This document shows, in pieces, positions 12,004 through 23,321 of a stretch of 64,000 nt of DNA (position 1 is its first letter; the number at the start of each line of letters is the position of its first letter). The position numbers were made by a program, and so were the translations under genes. The notes under the pieces are model-generated. The model did no database searches, had not been told where the DNA came from, and saw only the letters and a program-made list of their open reading frames with translations. This DNA is from Amoebidium appalachense (taxonomy: Eukaryota; Ichthyosporea), in assembly GCA_963693365.1 (NCBI GenBank), contig CAVNZM010000016.1:2976001-3040000 (forward strand), given 5' to 3'.

Positions 12004-12806
12004 GGAGTGGTGGAGCACACCTGTGCCTGCTTGTGAGATTGATCCACAGGCACCGGCTCATGTATCCCCTTGCTGGGGCTGGTAAAGACGACGTTGGCAT
12101 AAGAATATTAAGTTTGTAAACGTGTTTTCTTTGCAGGAGAAATAGAGAGCCCCGTTGGAGTGAAATTGTGTGTTGCGAGTGTTCTGTAAACTTCGTGGTA
12201 GTATAATGCTGTAGGCCATGGTGTGTTCGATGTGTGTGCAAAGTTTCAGGCTACTAGCATTTTTATTTAGGGAGCTGTAGCTGTTTTTATATTCTGTTGG
12301 ATATGCCATATGGATATATGGGGCGGCAATCGATTTGGTCTTTATGATCTAGGGGTTTTAGCCACTTGTGAAAATTTTTCATTGGTTGATGTGCAGCAAA
12401 AATTCCATTTTGGTAGATTTCATGGATTTGATAGGTTCTAAGTCATTTCTTCATATTTCCATAGGCAAAAATGTGGGCCGCGCTCTATAATGAGCTTGCG
12501 CGCCGCGCTCTATAATGAGCTTGCGCGGCCCCAGGGAGGTCAGTTGCGGCGCTACTGAGCGCGTTTAGGTCTCTTTAGGCCCAATTTTTTAGCTAAGTTT
12601 TTGCCCACCCACCACACCCTTTGCCTATTTAGGCACTAGGCTACCTTTTTTTGAGCATGTTTCTGTATGACATTTGTCGTTCTTTTCATTGCTCCTGTGG
12701 AGCACACCTGTGGAGCACACCTGTGCCTGCTTGTGAGATTGATCCACAGGCACCAGCTCATGTATCCCCTTGCTGGGGCTGGTAAAGACGACGTTGGCAT
12801 AAGAAT
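12004..12806 (+). repeat. B1-A2-B2 terminal array of copy C
   Basis: B1 starts immediately after the recombinase stop codon and ends in GGCATAAGAAT at 12108. A2 follows directly. A2 also carries a partial repeat of the TATA hairpin (12478-12530). B2 ends at 12806. Confidence 0.82.
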
Positions 12807-13515
12807 TAGTATTGGTGATATTGTACCAATACGTAACGTATATTGGTAATAGATAGTACATAGAATATATATATCACACGAATATAAATATTACGAGAGC
12901 CATATGGGGACCCCTTCCTGAATCGCACGCACGCGTGTATACGTCGCGTTGAAGATGTACTCTATCAACCAACTATTAACATAACAACGAGTACGCGGGC
13001 CTGCCCGGGTGTACATACACGTCTGGGTGTTCACATCTTCCCCCACACATGACCTTTCTACGTAAAGCGGGGATAGGCCTCGAGTAAACAGCGTTAACGT
13101 TATAACTTAAGCTCTGTCGGAACGTATGGCAACGGTGTCCGAAATATGTCCACCATATCGCCAACCTCACCGATCCGCCGAGAATCGATCCAATCACATT
13201 ATGTACACCATGGGAATCCGCTTCTGATAGCAAATAGTGATTGGCTAAACCCAATCCGGTTTGCAATTTTTTGTCCGTTTAAGCCTGTACGCACGTTGTT
13301 TGCTCCATTTCTCTTCCCCCTTCCCGCAGGTCCGCAGGTCCTTTCCCGCAGGTCGCCTGGTCGCAGGTCCCTTCCCGCAGGTCGCCCGGTCACAGGTCCC
13401 ATCCGCAGGTCGCGCAGCCACCGTGCTGAATGGTTTCGACCATGCTGCATGCTGCAGCTTCTTCGCCTAACGGCTAAAAGGCCGTTTCAAGCTTAGTTTT
13501 GTGTTGCCTGCTTTT
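12807..13515. other. Unassigned spacer with a GC-rich tandem repeat
   Basis: The first 90 bases are AT-rich and resemble the ATTGCCAAT block. At 13325-13412 a roughly 10-bp unit, CCCGCAGGTC, is repeated about eight times with variation. No convincing coding sequence is present. Confidence 0.5.
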
Positions 13516-13707
13516 GGGCTAGCGGTTTATATACACGCAGGATATGGCTCACAACATCCGATTGGCTACAGGGGAATGTAAAGACCAAATATGGCTACAC
13601 TTAAACAAGACCAATCATTGCGCTTACATTTACGTACAGAGAACTGATTGGCTAAGCCATACCTAGAGACTAACCAATCGGAATGCAAAGTAGTTGGCAG
13701 TTCGAAT
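13516..13707 (-). promoter_or_regulatory. 192-bp repeat with CCAAT and TATA signals (copy 1)
   Basis: It is nearly identical to 14389-14580. Read on the minus strand it holds four CCAAT/ATTGG motifs followed by TATATAAAC close to its 3' end, the layout of a pol II promoter. It probably belongs to the A repeat of a diverged sister family of the YR elements, whose B-A junction lies at 13750-13850. Confidence 0.6.
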
Positions 13708-14388
13708 TCCACTGGCACATGTCACTTCGTCGTCGTGGCTGCGGCCGTTCCTCAAAGAAAACCCGTTTAAAAACGAACCATTCTTGTGCCGTCACTCTTT
13801 ACTCGCCCCAGCAAGGGGATAGATTACTTGCAGTGTCGTGTGTAGGTGCCTAGGCTGCACACACAAACACATGTGCTCTCCACACCTCCCATGCTGGCGC
13901 ACTGCAAAGGGCGCTGTAACAAAAATGTTTGCAAATAAACAGGCAGAGAGGACAACTGGTTGGAACGCTCGCATGCTGAGTGTTAACCCGCGCGTACAGA
14001 ACCAAACAGCCGCCCAGGGACTGAAGAGTCGAGGGCGAGGACCGCTAAGGAGACGTCCCAAAACGAAAATAGGTTGCCAAAAGGCAGGCCAGGGCCGAAA
14101 CGTGTGGGGGGACAGAGCGTCAGAGTGGCGGAACAAGGGTTGTAAAGCCAACATGGCCATCGACAGAAGTCAGTTTAAGCCAGCAAGGGGCCAGGCGGAC
14201 AGCTGTGTCGAGGGGCAGTGCTGCACGTGAAGAGTCGCGACGCCATGGCAGGATAAACGGTGTAAAACAAAATACTTAACTAGAGAAAACAACCGTTTAC
14301 GGGCCTCAGGAGGCCCTGCCAACTTGCTAGACTAAGAACACATTCTGCTCAGGAGCAGTGCCAGCGACTGAGAGGCCTACGAATCTGC
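13708..14388 (-). mobile_element. Internal remnant of a diverged sister YR element
   Basis: On the minus strand, about 13860-13740 reads CCCCTTGCTGGGGCGAGTAAAGA, then GGCACAAGAATGG, then GTTTTTAAACGGGTTTTCTTTG. This parallels, with many differences, the B1-A2 junction of the main family. The rest has no recognisable coding domain. The flanking 192-bp direct repeats (13516-13707 and 14389-14580) would be its repeated promoter segment. Confidence 0.5.
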
Positions 14389-14580
14389 GGGCTAGTGGTT
14401 TATATACACGCAGGATATGGCTCACAACATCCGATTGGCTACAGGGGAATGTAAAGACCAAATATGGCTACACTTAAACAAGACCAATCATTGCGCTTAC
14501 ATTTACGTACAGAGAACTGATTGGCTAAGCCATACCTAGAGACTAATCAATCGGAATGCAAAGTAGTTGGCAGTTCGAAT
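14389..14580 (-). promoter_or_regulatory. 192-bp repeat with CCAAT and TATA signals (copy 2)
   Basis: This is the partner of 13516-13707, with only a few mismatches such as GCTAGTGG for GCTAGCGG. In minus orientation its TATATAAAC would direct transcription into 14388-13708. Confidence 0.6.
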
Positions 14581-14611
14581 GGATGTCGACATGTGCAATA
14601 CATTGGCAATA

Positions 14612-15315
14612 CATCAAGCCTTTCATGCCACGCCTGGGTCCACACCTGCAGGCCTCCCAACGGAGCCTGCAGGACTGGAACCGGCTTGTTCCAGCAAAGA
14701 CCACGCCCCCGCTTCCGTTTTCATTGGTCCTCGTCATTGGCCATCATTTGTATTCCAAAATTGGCCCCTTGTTTGGTATTGCTGTTTTGCTCGGATTTGA
14801 GTGTTATTTTAGTGTCAGTGAGCTGCTTATGCTCACCCGTGCGGATCTTGTTTTGCCCAACGACCCCGTTCCCCACGACATGCCACCCGGTACAGGCGGC
14901 ATCCGCCTAGCCGACGCCAAGACCGGTCCAAATCAGTTTGTCCCCATCACCGATCCGATTCTGTTGGCCATCCTGTCTTTCTGGTTCCGTGGCGCCCCCC
15001 CTTCTTCGCGGCTGTTTCCTTTCTCGTATGATGTTCTCCATGCCAAGTTCCAAGCGGCATGTGACTCCCTTGGCCTCAACGAGTATGGGTTCCATCTGAA
15101 CAGTCTTCGCCATGGTGGTGCCTCGAGAGACTACGTCAGGGGTGTTTCGGTAGAGACGATTGCTCTGCGTGGTCGGTGGAGATAGCATGCCTCCCTCCGC
15201 CGGTATGTGCAGGCCGGCCAGTCTCTTGTTCTTTCTATTCGGGTGCCTGCGTAGCTCCTTGCCTGGGCTACAGCGTTCACCCACGGCATGGTTCGTTCCT
15301 TCCCATGCCAGATAG
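14612..15315 (+). pseudogene. Tyrosine recombinase fragment (copy D)
   Basis: It begins inside the gene at the segment encoding FMPRLGPHLQA. The first catalytic Arg position reads Ser (FSVSELLML). The HSLRHGG box appears as NSLRHGG, and RGRW is present. A premature TAG at 15183-15185 removes the catalytic Tyr box. It has diverged further than copies A, B, C and E1. Confidence 0.85.
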
Positions 15316-16138
15316 GGAGTGGTGGAGCACACCTGTGCCTGCTTGTGAGATTGATCCACAGGCACCGGCTCATGTATCCCCTTGCTGGGGCAGGTAAAGA
15401 CGACGTTCTTATGCCAACGTCGTCTTTGGAAACTGCAAAAACACGGGAAAAACGACACCGCAAAAAACGTCCGAAAACCAGCTAAAACGCGATGTCGCAA
15501 GTTTACAGCACACTAGCAACACACAATTTCACTCCAACGTGGCGTGGCTATCTAATGCTCCTGCAAAGAAAACACGTTTAACTCTTATGCCAACGTCGTC
15601 GGTCTTGGTGTGTTTGATGTGTGTGCAAAGTTTCAGGCTGCTAGCATTTTTATTGAGGGAGCTGTAGTTGTTTTTATGTTCTGTGGGATATGCCATATGG
15701 ATATATTGATGAGTGTGAGTTATATCTAGCCCGAATTGGGCGGCAATTGATTTGGTCTTTGTGATCTAGGGGTTTCAGCCACTTTTGTAAAATTTTCATT
15801 GGTTGATGTGTTGCAAAAATTCCGTTTTGGTAGATTTCATGGATTTGATAGGTTCTAAGTCATTTCTTCATATTTCCATAGGCAAAAATGTGGGCCGCGC
15901 TATATAATGAGCTTGCGCGGCCCCAGTGAGGTCAGTTGCGGCGCTACTGAGCGCGTTTAGGTCTCTTTAGGCCCAATTTTTTAGCTACGTTTTTTGCCCA
16001 CCCCCCACACCCTTGCCTATTTAGGCACTAGGCTACGTTTTTTGAGCATGTTTCTGTATGACATTTGTCATTCTTTTCATTGCTCCTGTGGAGCACACCT
16101 GTGCCTGCTTGTGAGATTGATCCACAGGCACCGGCTAA
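15316..16138. repeat. Mosaic of B1, inverted leader and A pieces, then A2-B2
   Basis: B1 (15316-15405) runs into an inverted copy of itself, forming a hairpin (AAAGACGACGTT 15396-15407 and AACGTCGTCTTT 15416-15427). An inverted gag leader (15429-15490), an inverted A head (15496-15590), a plus-strand A2 (about 15601-15990) and a truncated B2 follow. The B2 is interrupted at about 16138 by the Gypsy LTR. Confidence 0.7.
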
Positions 16139-16139
16139 G

Positions 16140-16662
16140 AATAGGATTAGAAATAGTGTGTAGGATAGATCGTAGGAGGACTTAGGAATGTATTAAGTTC
16201 GGGCAGAAGCCCTTATAAAGTTTGGCAAGTTCTGATAGTGCTGTCTGCCAAATGTATGTATATATTGTAGTACAGGAAAGAGTCGAGGGGGGGAAGGGGG
16301 GGGGGAGATAGTATGAAATGTAGATTTAGTTAGACTCTGCGGTGCCACTAGGGGAAGGGAGAGGGGAGAGATGATGATATTTTTATTAGTGTGAGCGGAT
16401 CGACTTAGCTCGTGCAGGCGCACCATAGAGTTCCTTAGATCGGAATGTATGGAATGTGGCATCGTAGGGGGCCAGGTGATGATGATCTTTGGGGGTACGG
16501 CCTTGGTGGCCGCAGGTGTGACTTAGCTGGAGTCCGTTCGGATCTCAGTTTGCCCGTTGAAGCCTGGTCGTAATAAACTTTACCGTTTTCCGTATACGTT
16601 CAGTTCGTTCCTTTCCGTGTGGGTACCCTTAGTAGAGTGCCGCGTCTCTTAGTACACACACG
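16140..16662 (+). repeat. LTR of a Ty3/Gypsy-type element
   Basis: A roughly 0.5-kb repeat whose core ends are TGTGTAGG (16157) and TACACACA (16660). An inverted copy lies at 28866-29385. It contains a G-run and an AATAAA at about 16571. A retroelement body with protease and RT follows, so this is its 5' LTR. Confidence 0.75.
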
Positions 16663-16827
16663 TTAGGATACGACAAGCTACACCTTTTCTTTTAGTGCGG
16701 TTTTTCGCGCTAGGTACACGCGGTGACAGTTCCTTCTGGGCTGTTGCTACACCTTATAAAAACAACGAAAAAAAAAACAAAAAAACAAAACACAAAACAA
16801 GCACACGAGCAGGGCACACACAACACC

Positions 16828-17055
16828 ATGGCTGAGTTTAACGTAGATATGTTCTACGCGTTGGCAGCGGAGGATAGCTCCCTACACACACAGCTATCAC
16901 AGGTTCACACACTAGACGTCAAAAACACAACAGCTTTTAGTTTACACTCAAACACCAGCGGTCGTGGGCGTGGTGGACGTAGCGGACAGCAGCAGCAGTT
17001 CGACGAGGGGCATCGTCGTGGGTCCTCAAGACAGCGTCGAGGTGGTATGGCATGA
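16828..17055 (+). CDS. Short gag-like ORF of the Gypsy element
   Basis: The ATG sits in ACCATGG and gives a 75-residue product. It is polar at the start and basic and Gly/Arg/Gln-rich at the end (GRGRGGRSGQQQQ, RRGSSRQRRGG), suggesting nucleic-acid binding. No zinc knuckle is visible. It lies between the LTR and the protease, where gag is expected. The following 400 bp, including a CACC-rich stretch at 17290-17420, read openly only in patches, so the true gag may have been longer and is now broken. Confidence 0.45.
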   Translation: MAEFNVDMFYALAAEDSSLHTQLSQVHTLDVKNTTAFSLHSNTSGRGRGGRSGQQQQFDEGHRRGSSRQRRGGMA

Positions 17056-17564
17056 ATGTTTGTGGGGTGATTCTACAAAAGGTTTGAATGGTGTGAATGT
17101 TTTGTGGTTAGGGGAGGTTCCCCAGCCACAAGTGGATGGTCTCAGTGTTTCTTGTCCCAACCCGGTGTTTGTTCTAACCACACCGGAGGGGGTTTCTGTG
17201 CCATTGTTTCCGGGAGGGGGGGGGACACTCACAAGTAAAGGGGGAAGGGGGGAGAAGCCACAGACACGTAGAAACACACCACCACAACAACATACGACGG
17301 TTGCAGACACACCTACACCCACCCACACACCACCCACACACACACCACCCACCCATACACCACACACACACACTCCACCACCACCCACGTCACATACACA
17401 CCCCACCCCACCCGTGCAGGCACCACAGGTAAGGTATGTTGCAAATAGATATCGAGGGTGTGAGTCTTCGTGGGCAGGGTCTGGGTGTGAGTGATAATGT
17501 GTTGCTCGAATTGGAGGAGGATTTAGTTGGTTTTAGCCGGCATTATATAGACGTATGGTAAGCT

Positions 17565-18066
17565 GATGGTAAGTTGAAGGCTGTTGCTTTGCTCGATGGA
17601 GGGGCTCAGGTTAATTGTGGGCATGCTTCGTTTATTCGTCGTTTTAATCAGGCCGGGGGGAAATTCCTATTTTAGCTGCTTCTAGCACGGCCTTAGGTAG
17701 TGCTAATAATAGTAGTATGTCGGTTGAAGGTGTTTGTGTGTTGCCGTGTGAGATAGATGGCCAGGCTATGCATATTGCTTGTTGTGTGGTTAAGGATTTA
17801 GCTCAAAGTGTTTTGTTGGGAGCCCCATTTTTCCGTAGACATGTGAATGCTTTGTTTGAACGTACGAATGTTTTAGAATTGCAGTCCGGCGTTAAAATTA
17901 AAACCCACGATGGGCTCGACGGTTATGAGTCAGGTGCTAGAACGGTAGCTGAAGTAGTAATCGAGCCTTATCAGTGCCAAACGGTACGTGTCTGGGCCGG
18001 CAATCATGTTAGGATAGGGGATTTAGGGGTTTTTACTCCGAAAACCCCATTTCAGGAGGTGGCTTA
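17565..18066 (+). pseudogene. Retropepsin-like protease of the Gypsy element
   Basis: An aspartic protease that would mature the element polyprotein. The flap-proximal core reads VALLDGGAQVNCG, then after a frameshift near 17660 continues as ILAASSTALG...SVLLGAPFF, matching the second conserved block (hydrophobic-LG-x-x-F). The active-site triad reads DGG where D-S/T-G is usual. This may be a point change in a dead copy or a real variant. Confidence 0.6.
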
Positions 18067-18639
18067 ATGGACCCTTAGTAGGGTATGGCCAGATAAGACG
18101 ATACAAATAGACTTAGTGAATCAGGGCATCGAGCCCATAGTCATTAGGTCAGGTGTTTCCGTCGGTAGTTTCAATAATGAGATTGGTAGTATAGAGGTCT
18201 CTCTGATTACCCAGAAGGAGGATGCCGGCTCGAAGGGTGACTCAGGAGGAGGGGGAACAACTTTATTTAACGTTAGCCACCAAAATGTCACCCAACACGA
18301 TGGGGGGGGGACCGGGACAGCACCGGTCCCACTCCCCCGACCCCCACGAGGAAGGAGGGTCACCCCGGGTGTGAGAATGTGCACGCAGGAGGGGAGGGTG
18401 TTGGTCTAACCCGTGGATCTGACGGGTTAACCAACACCGTGGGGGGCAGGGTGGCCACAGACCTGGCCCCCCACATACATGCACTAACTCATCAGGAATT
18501 GCCCGGGGGCATTGGTATGCCGGGGGGAGAAAGGGGTGCTAATGGTGACCGCCTATATCCGGAGGTACCTCAAACTAACCCCGTGCAGAACCGATGTAAT
18601 ACAGGAGGTGAAATGTCAAGTGTCACTACTCCGGTGAAT

Positions 18640-19451
18640 AAGGATGCATCCACTTGTGATGGGGGTAACCCGGAGTTAGTATTGCCGTTTGGTATGAAGG
18701 AGCGGGATTGGACGGTAGAGCAGAAAAACTTATTAGCTAAGTTATTTGATAGGACTCGGTTTGCATTTCTGGCCTATGATACCGAAGTAGGCTTCGTTAA
18801 AGGGTTTGAAATGCAGATCGACACAGCTGATAATAGGCCGGTAGTTATGCCTAGCTATAGAATGGAGCAGTATAAATTGTCGGATGCGCTAATTATAGTG
18901 AATGATATCTTAAAAAAGGGTCATGTGGAACATAGTTCGAGTCCGTGGAGAAGTCCGGTGCTATTGGTTAAGAAGCCCGACGGGTCTTGGCGTCTAGTGA
19001 ACGATTACAGGGCTCTGAATCGAGTCACTAAGGCAGACCAGTGGCCTCTCCCTAACATACTATAGTAGACGAGCAGCTTTCACAGCTGCACGGCTATACT
19101 CACTTTGCTAAACTTGATTTAAAAGCAGTTTTTTGGCAGATAAGGTTGGAGAAGAGCAGCAAGGAGAAGACTGCCTTTGCACTGGGTGACCAGCTTGCTG
19201 TTCCAGTGCAAGGTGGTGCCGATGGGTTTGCTCTCCTCTCCAGCTATGTTGTGCCGGGTAATGTATAAATTTCTCCACCCTCATTTGGATGTATGCCACC
19301 CTTATTTAGATGATGTTTTAATTAAAGGTAGGTCGTTTGAGGAGTTAGTTAATAATTGTGAAAAAGTACTTTTAGCTTTAGGTGAGTCTGGTCTTCGTAT
19401 TAGTGGTAGCAAGACTGTGATTGGTGTGCGGGAGGTTAAGTTTTTGGGTCA
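18640..19451 (+). pseudogene. Reverse transcriptase of the Gypsy element, truncated
   Basis: The Ty3-type RT hallmarks are [39 protein letters not shown] (first catalytic Asp) and YLDDVLI at about 19300. At least two frameshifts (about 19060 and 19195) separate them. The gene stops at KFLGQ, where copy A begins in the middle of its A repeat. RNase H and integrase are missing, so the rest was deleted or displaced. Confidence 0.85.
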
Positions 19452-20130
19452 GCCCCGTTGGAGTGAAATTGTGTGTTGCGAGTGTGCTGTAAACTTCGTG
19501 GTAGTATAATGTTGTAGGCCATGGTGTGTTTGATGTGTGTGCAAAGTTTCAGGCTGCTAGCATTTTTATTTAGGGAGCTGTAGCTGTTTTTATGTTCTGT
19601 GGGATATGCCATATGGATATATTGATGAGTTTGAGTTATATCTAGTCCGAAATGGGCGGCAATCGATTTGGTCTTTATGATCTAGGGGTTTTAGCCACTT
19701 GTGAAAATTTTTCATTGGTTGATGTGCAGCTAAAATTCCATTTTGGTAGATTTCATGGATTTGATAGGTTCTAAGTCATTTCTTCATATTTCCATAGGCA
19801 AAAATGTGGGCCGCGCTATATAGTGAGCTTGCGCGGCCCCAGGGAGGTCAGTACTGAGCGCGTTTAGGTCTCTTTAGGCCCAATTTTTTAGTTAAGTTTT
19901 TGCAACTCTAGTCCCCGTTTTTCGCGCTGTTGTTCATTTTTTCTCTAGTTTTTTTTGCCCAGGAGCGCGCGCTTAGCTTCGGCAGCATCTGGTAAGAGTT
20001 TTGCGTGCGCGCCGTTGCGTTTTAGCTGGTTTTCGGACGTTTTTTGCGGTGTCGGTTTTCCCGCGTTTTGTACATTTTCCAGTCTTCGTTTTCAAGTTTT
20101 CGTGCTCTAGTCTGGTTTGTGAGCATTGCA

Positions 20131-21183
20131 ATGGCCCCTCCTCCTGCTCTGGTCGCCAAGGGGGGCGCTCTCCTCGAAAAGCTTTTTGATAACTACCGAT
20201 GCGGACGACGCAAGTCTCAAAAGTCTGGCCGTTTTGCAGTCCAACGCCCTCCCCTGGAACAGCCTGCCGGCAGAAACCGTCAACAGTGTGGTTTCAGCCC
20301 TCAAGGCGCGCTCGGTGGCTTTTGATGACCCTGAGATGGTCGGTTGGAAAGTCACCGACCAGCTGCACTTGCTCTGTCGCACTTCTCGCAGCGGCCGTGC
20401 CTCCCCCCACCTGGGTCGCCCTCTCCCCAGCGGCGTTCTGACGGTGTAGACGTGCAAGAGCAGCTGCAGGCGCTTTCTGCCCAAGTGCAAGCCCTCTCTG
20501 TTGACCAGTCTGGTCGCCCCAAGAAGCCCTCTGCCGGCGGCCTGCTGAGCACGCTGTCTGCGCGGGCAAAGGGCAAGGAGCCTGTCTATGCGTACGACAC
20601 CGGCAGTGAAGACACCCCATCGTCGAGTGAGGCTTCTGATTCCAGCAGCAGTGGCTACGGTCGTTCCTCTCGCAGCCGTCGTTTCTCTGGCCGTTCCAAA
20701 CCCACCCCCAGCCGTTATCTGCTCTCCAGCGGCGCCAAAGTCAACCTGCGCGTCAAAGAACGTCTGGCCCCTTCCTACCTCAAGAGCACCTTGGCTGACC
20801 AGGCCTCGGTCACTGCGGCTGTCCACGCGGCGGATTGGGTCAGCTACCGCAACAAAAGGGAGGCTCTGACGCTTGCCCGTATGCTGGATCTGCTGCTGGC
20901 CGCCGACCCTAAGGCCCGCAAGGAGTCACCTGCTGTGGAAGTTGGTGTGCGCCGTCTGCTGGCTGTGCAGACTGCTGATCAGTCCAACGGGGACTGGGCT
21001 GTTGCAGAGCAGTTTGAGGAGCTCCCTGCGCGCAGCCTGCCCCTGCCCCCTGCCTTGGCCACCCGGTCTGTTCGTCAAGCCAAGACCCTCGCCAAAGTCA
21101 CCAGGGCTCGGCGCGGTCCCGGCAGTGGCCCATCCGGAGCTGGTCCATCGACCCCCCAGGGGACCGGTGGGCACAGGGCCTAA
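20131..21183 (+). pseudogene. gag-like ORF of copy A, frameshifted
   Basis: The start is MAPPPALVAKGGALLEKL. A small deletion near 20187 and the loss of one C from a C run near 20410 break the first third. The remaining frame is open to GTGGHRA and stops at 21183. It includes a Ser-rich segment, KVNLRVKERLAPSYLK, and a predicted helical region around ALTLARMLDLLLAADPKAR. Comparison with B shows the intended protein is about 350 residues. It lies directly upstream of RT; the family assignment is positional. Confidence 0.75.
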
Positions 21184-21260
21184 ACGGCCCTTTGGGGGTT
21201 CGGCACGCGGTTCTGTATATTATTTTCTTGTGGTTTCCTGCCACGTGCCCTTGATTAAAT

Positions 21261-23321
21261 ATGCCCCCTAATTTTTATAAGGATTCCACAGCTATGCCAC
21301 GTCATGTCTTTGCCGCCTCTGATTTGTTTCCTGTTCCGGCCATTCCTGTGCCGGACCGTTCTGGACAAGCCCGTCTACGGAGTCAACGCCGTCGGCAACG
21401 TCTGTCTCACCGCCTGAAGGGGGTTACCTTGGCTAACCGTTGACTTGGTGCCCTCAACGAGCTGTGGGCAGGCGGCCCTTGCCCATTCCCGACCCGGTTG
21501 GTGAACAGTCACCACCATGCTCTGTGGACCTTTGTCCTTAGGGCCAGCTACGATGCTATACGCGCGCGCGGGTGTGTACGACGCTCAGCCTGCGAGTAGT
21601 GTCTTGGCTGCGTTCCCCGCGGCCTACCCTGTATTGACAGGATGGCTCTACCTCTCACGGCGGCAAATGCCGCTTTGCCACCCCCTGGGGTTGGAGCCAC
21701 AGTGGACGTGTTGCAGTTTTTGTCTCCTACGCTGCAGCCGTTTTTGGCCAACTGCGACGGCGGCCTTCTCAAGCCTGTTCCGCCGACGCCTGCAGAGCTG
21801 CGCCGCATCCGACCGGCGCATCACGTTCCCAGTGGGGAATACGATCCCCTGCTTCTTCGGCTTCAAGGCTGCGGCATGGTGCACTATTTCGAGGCGAAGA
21901 AAAAACCACTGGCCATCAATGGGCTGTTTGGGGTCCCCAAAGACACCAGAGCCCGCGTCATTTTTGACGGCCGCCGTGGCAACCTGTTCTTTGCCCGTGA
22001 TCATCCTGCCCTCAAGGTGCACCTGCCCAACCCTGCCGATTTTGCCGATCTGTTGCTGGGACCTGAGGATTGCCTCTATTTTGGCAAGTCGGACATGGAC
22101 AACCAGTTCCATCGTCTTCTTGCCCCCGAGTGGCTGTGGCGGTACTTCGGATTGCCGCCTGTGTCTTCGAAGGCTGTTGGCCTTTCTGGGCCCAACCGGC
22201 TTGTGTACCCAGCCCTCAAGACCGTGCCCATGGGCTGGGTGCATTCTGTGCTTGTGGCTCAAGACGTCCATGGGCAGTTGGCTGACCGAGCCGGCATGCC
22301 CCGCATTGAGCGCCTCTGTGCGATAGTGCCGCGGCCTGTGGAGGCCACGCAGCATGCCCTGTATGTGGACGACTGTGGTTGGGTCGGCACAGATGCCACC
22401 GCCATCAATCGTCAGCGTGAATCGTATCATGGCGTCACCGGCCCGGCTGGTCTTCCCTCCAATGTCAAGAAGGATGTGGCTGCTGGTTCGTCGTCCTCTA
22501 TGGTGCTGCTAGGCCTGGAAATGCATCGCTCTGGGATATTGCGCCTGTCTGGCGCTTCCTTGTGCCGTCTGGTGGCGGAAACCCAGGCCGTGTTGCGTCG
22601 TGGTGTCGTCACGCAGCTCCGTTTGCAGCAGTTGCTTGGTTCTTGGGTGTGGGCGGCACTGCTGCAGCGGCCGCTTTTGTCGGTTCTGATTGCCGTCTAC
22701 AGTTTTGTGGAGCAGCTCGGGGGTCGGGAACAGCCCCTTCCCCCGCCCGTGGTGTGGGAGCTTCAGGCGATGTGTGCTTTGGCCCCTTTGATGCGTTGTG
22801 ATTTGCGTTCTGGGTTTGCTAGCACCATGTTCTGCACTGATGCTTCCTTGTTGGGTGGTGCAGTGGTGTCCCGGGTGCTTCCAGCAACGCTTCTCCGCGA
22901 AGTGCTGCCTCACTGCAACCGGCGTGGCCACTACAGCCAGCTGTCTGGTCCTGTGCACGAGCCAAGCCCGTCCGCCCCCCCGGCACCTATCCTGGCAGCT
23001 GTTGGTGACCGGTGGACCATCAACATCAGTCATCGTTGGCGCCACTCCGACCACATCAACATTCTGGAGGGAGAAGCCTTGCTCCTGGGGCTTCGTCGAT
23101 TAGGTCGGTCTACGGCTGCCCGGGGCTCCCGCTACCTTTGGGGCCTTGATTCGACGGCGCTGCTTGGGGCTGTTGCTGAGGGTCGTTCAGCATTCCGATG
23201 CCTTAACCGTGTATGCCGCCAGGTGGCTGCCTACACGCTTGCCCTCGACATTCGTTTGTATTGTGTGTGGCTGCCGTCAGCCCACAATCCTGCAGATGGT
23301 CCCTCGCGGTTTTCTGGCTGA
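21261..23321 (+). pseudogene. RT/RNase H of copy A, open over the catalytic domains
   Basis: From 21642 the frame is open for 559 codons. It holds KPVPPTPAELRR, box A SDMDNQFHRLL, YVDDCGW at about 22370, and RNase H TDAS, LEGEALLLGL, LDSTALL and PADGPSRFSG. Upstream, the shared N-terminus (MPPNF...LSHRLKGVTLANR) is cut by a TGT-to-TGA stop at about 21441, and a two-base insertion at about 21648 shifts the frame. The catalytic core therefore survives but the native start does not. Confidence 0.88.

Larger units (their letters stand above)
8584..12806 (+). mobile_element. YR retrotransposon copy C (gag deleted)
   Basis: The order is A1 (8584-9063), a deletion of the leader and nearly all of gag (junction at 9064 into the last gag codons), RT/RNase H (9220-11100), recombinase (11075-12003), B1 (12004-12108), A2 (12109-about 12604) and B2 (to 12806). 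B2 contains a small tandem duplication of GAGCACACCTGTG. With E1 it forms a back-to-back inverted pair meeting at about 8580. Confidence 0.85.
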
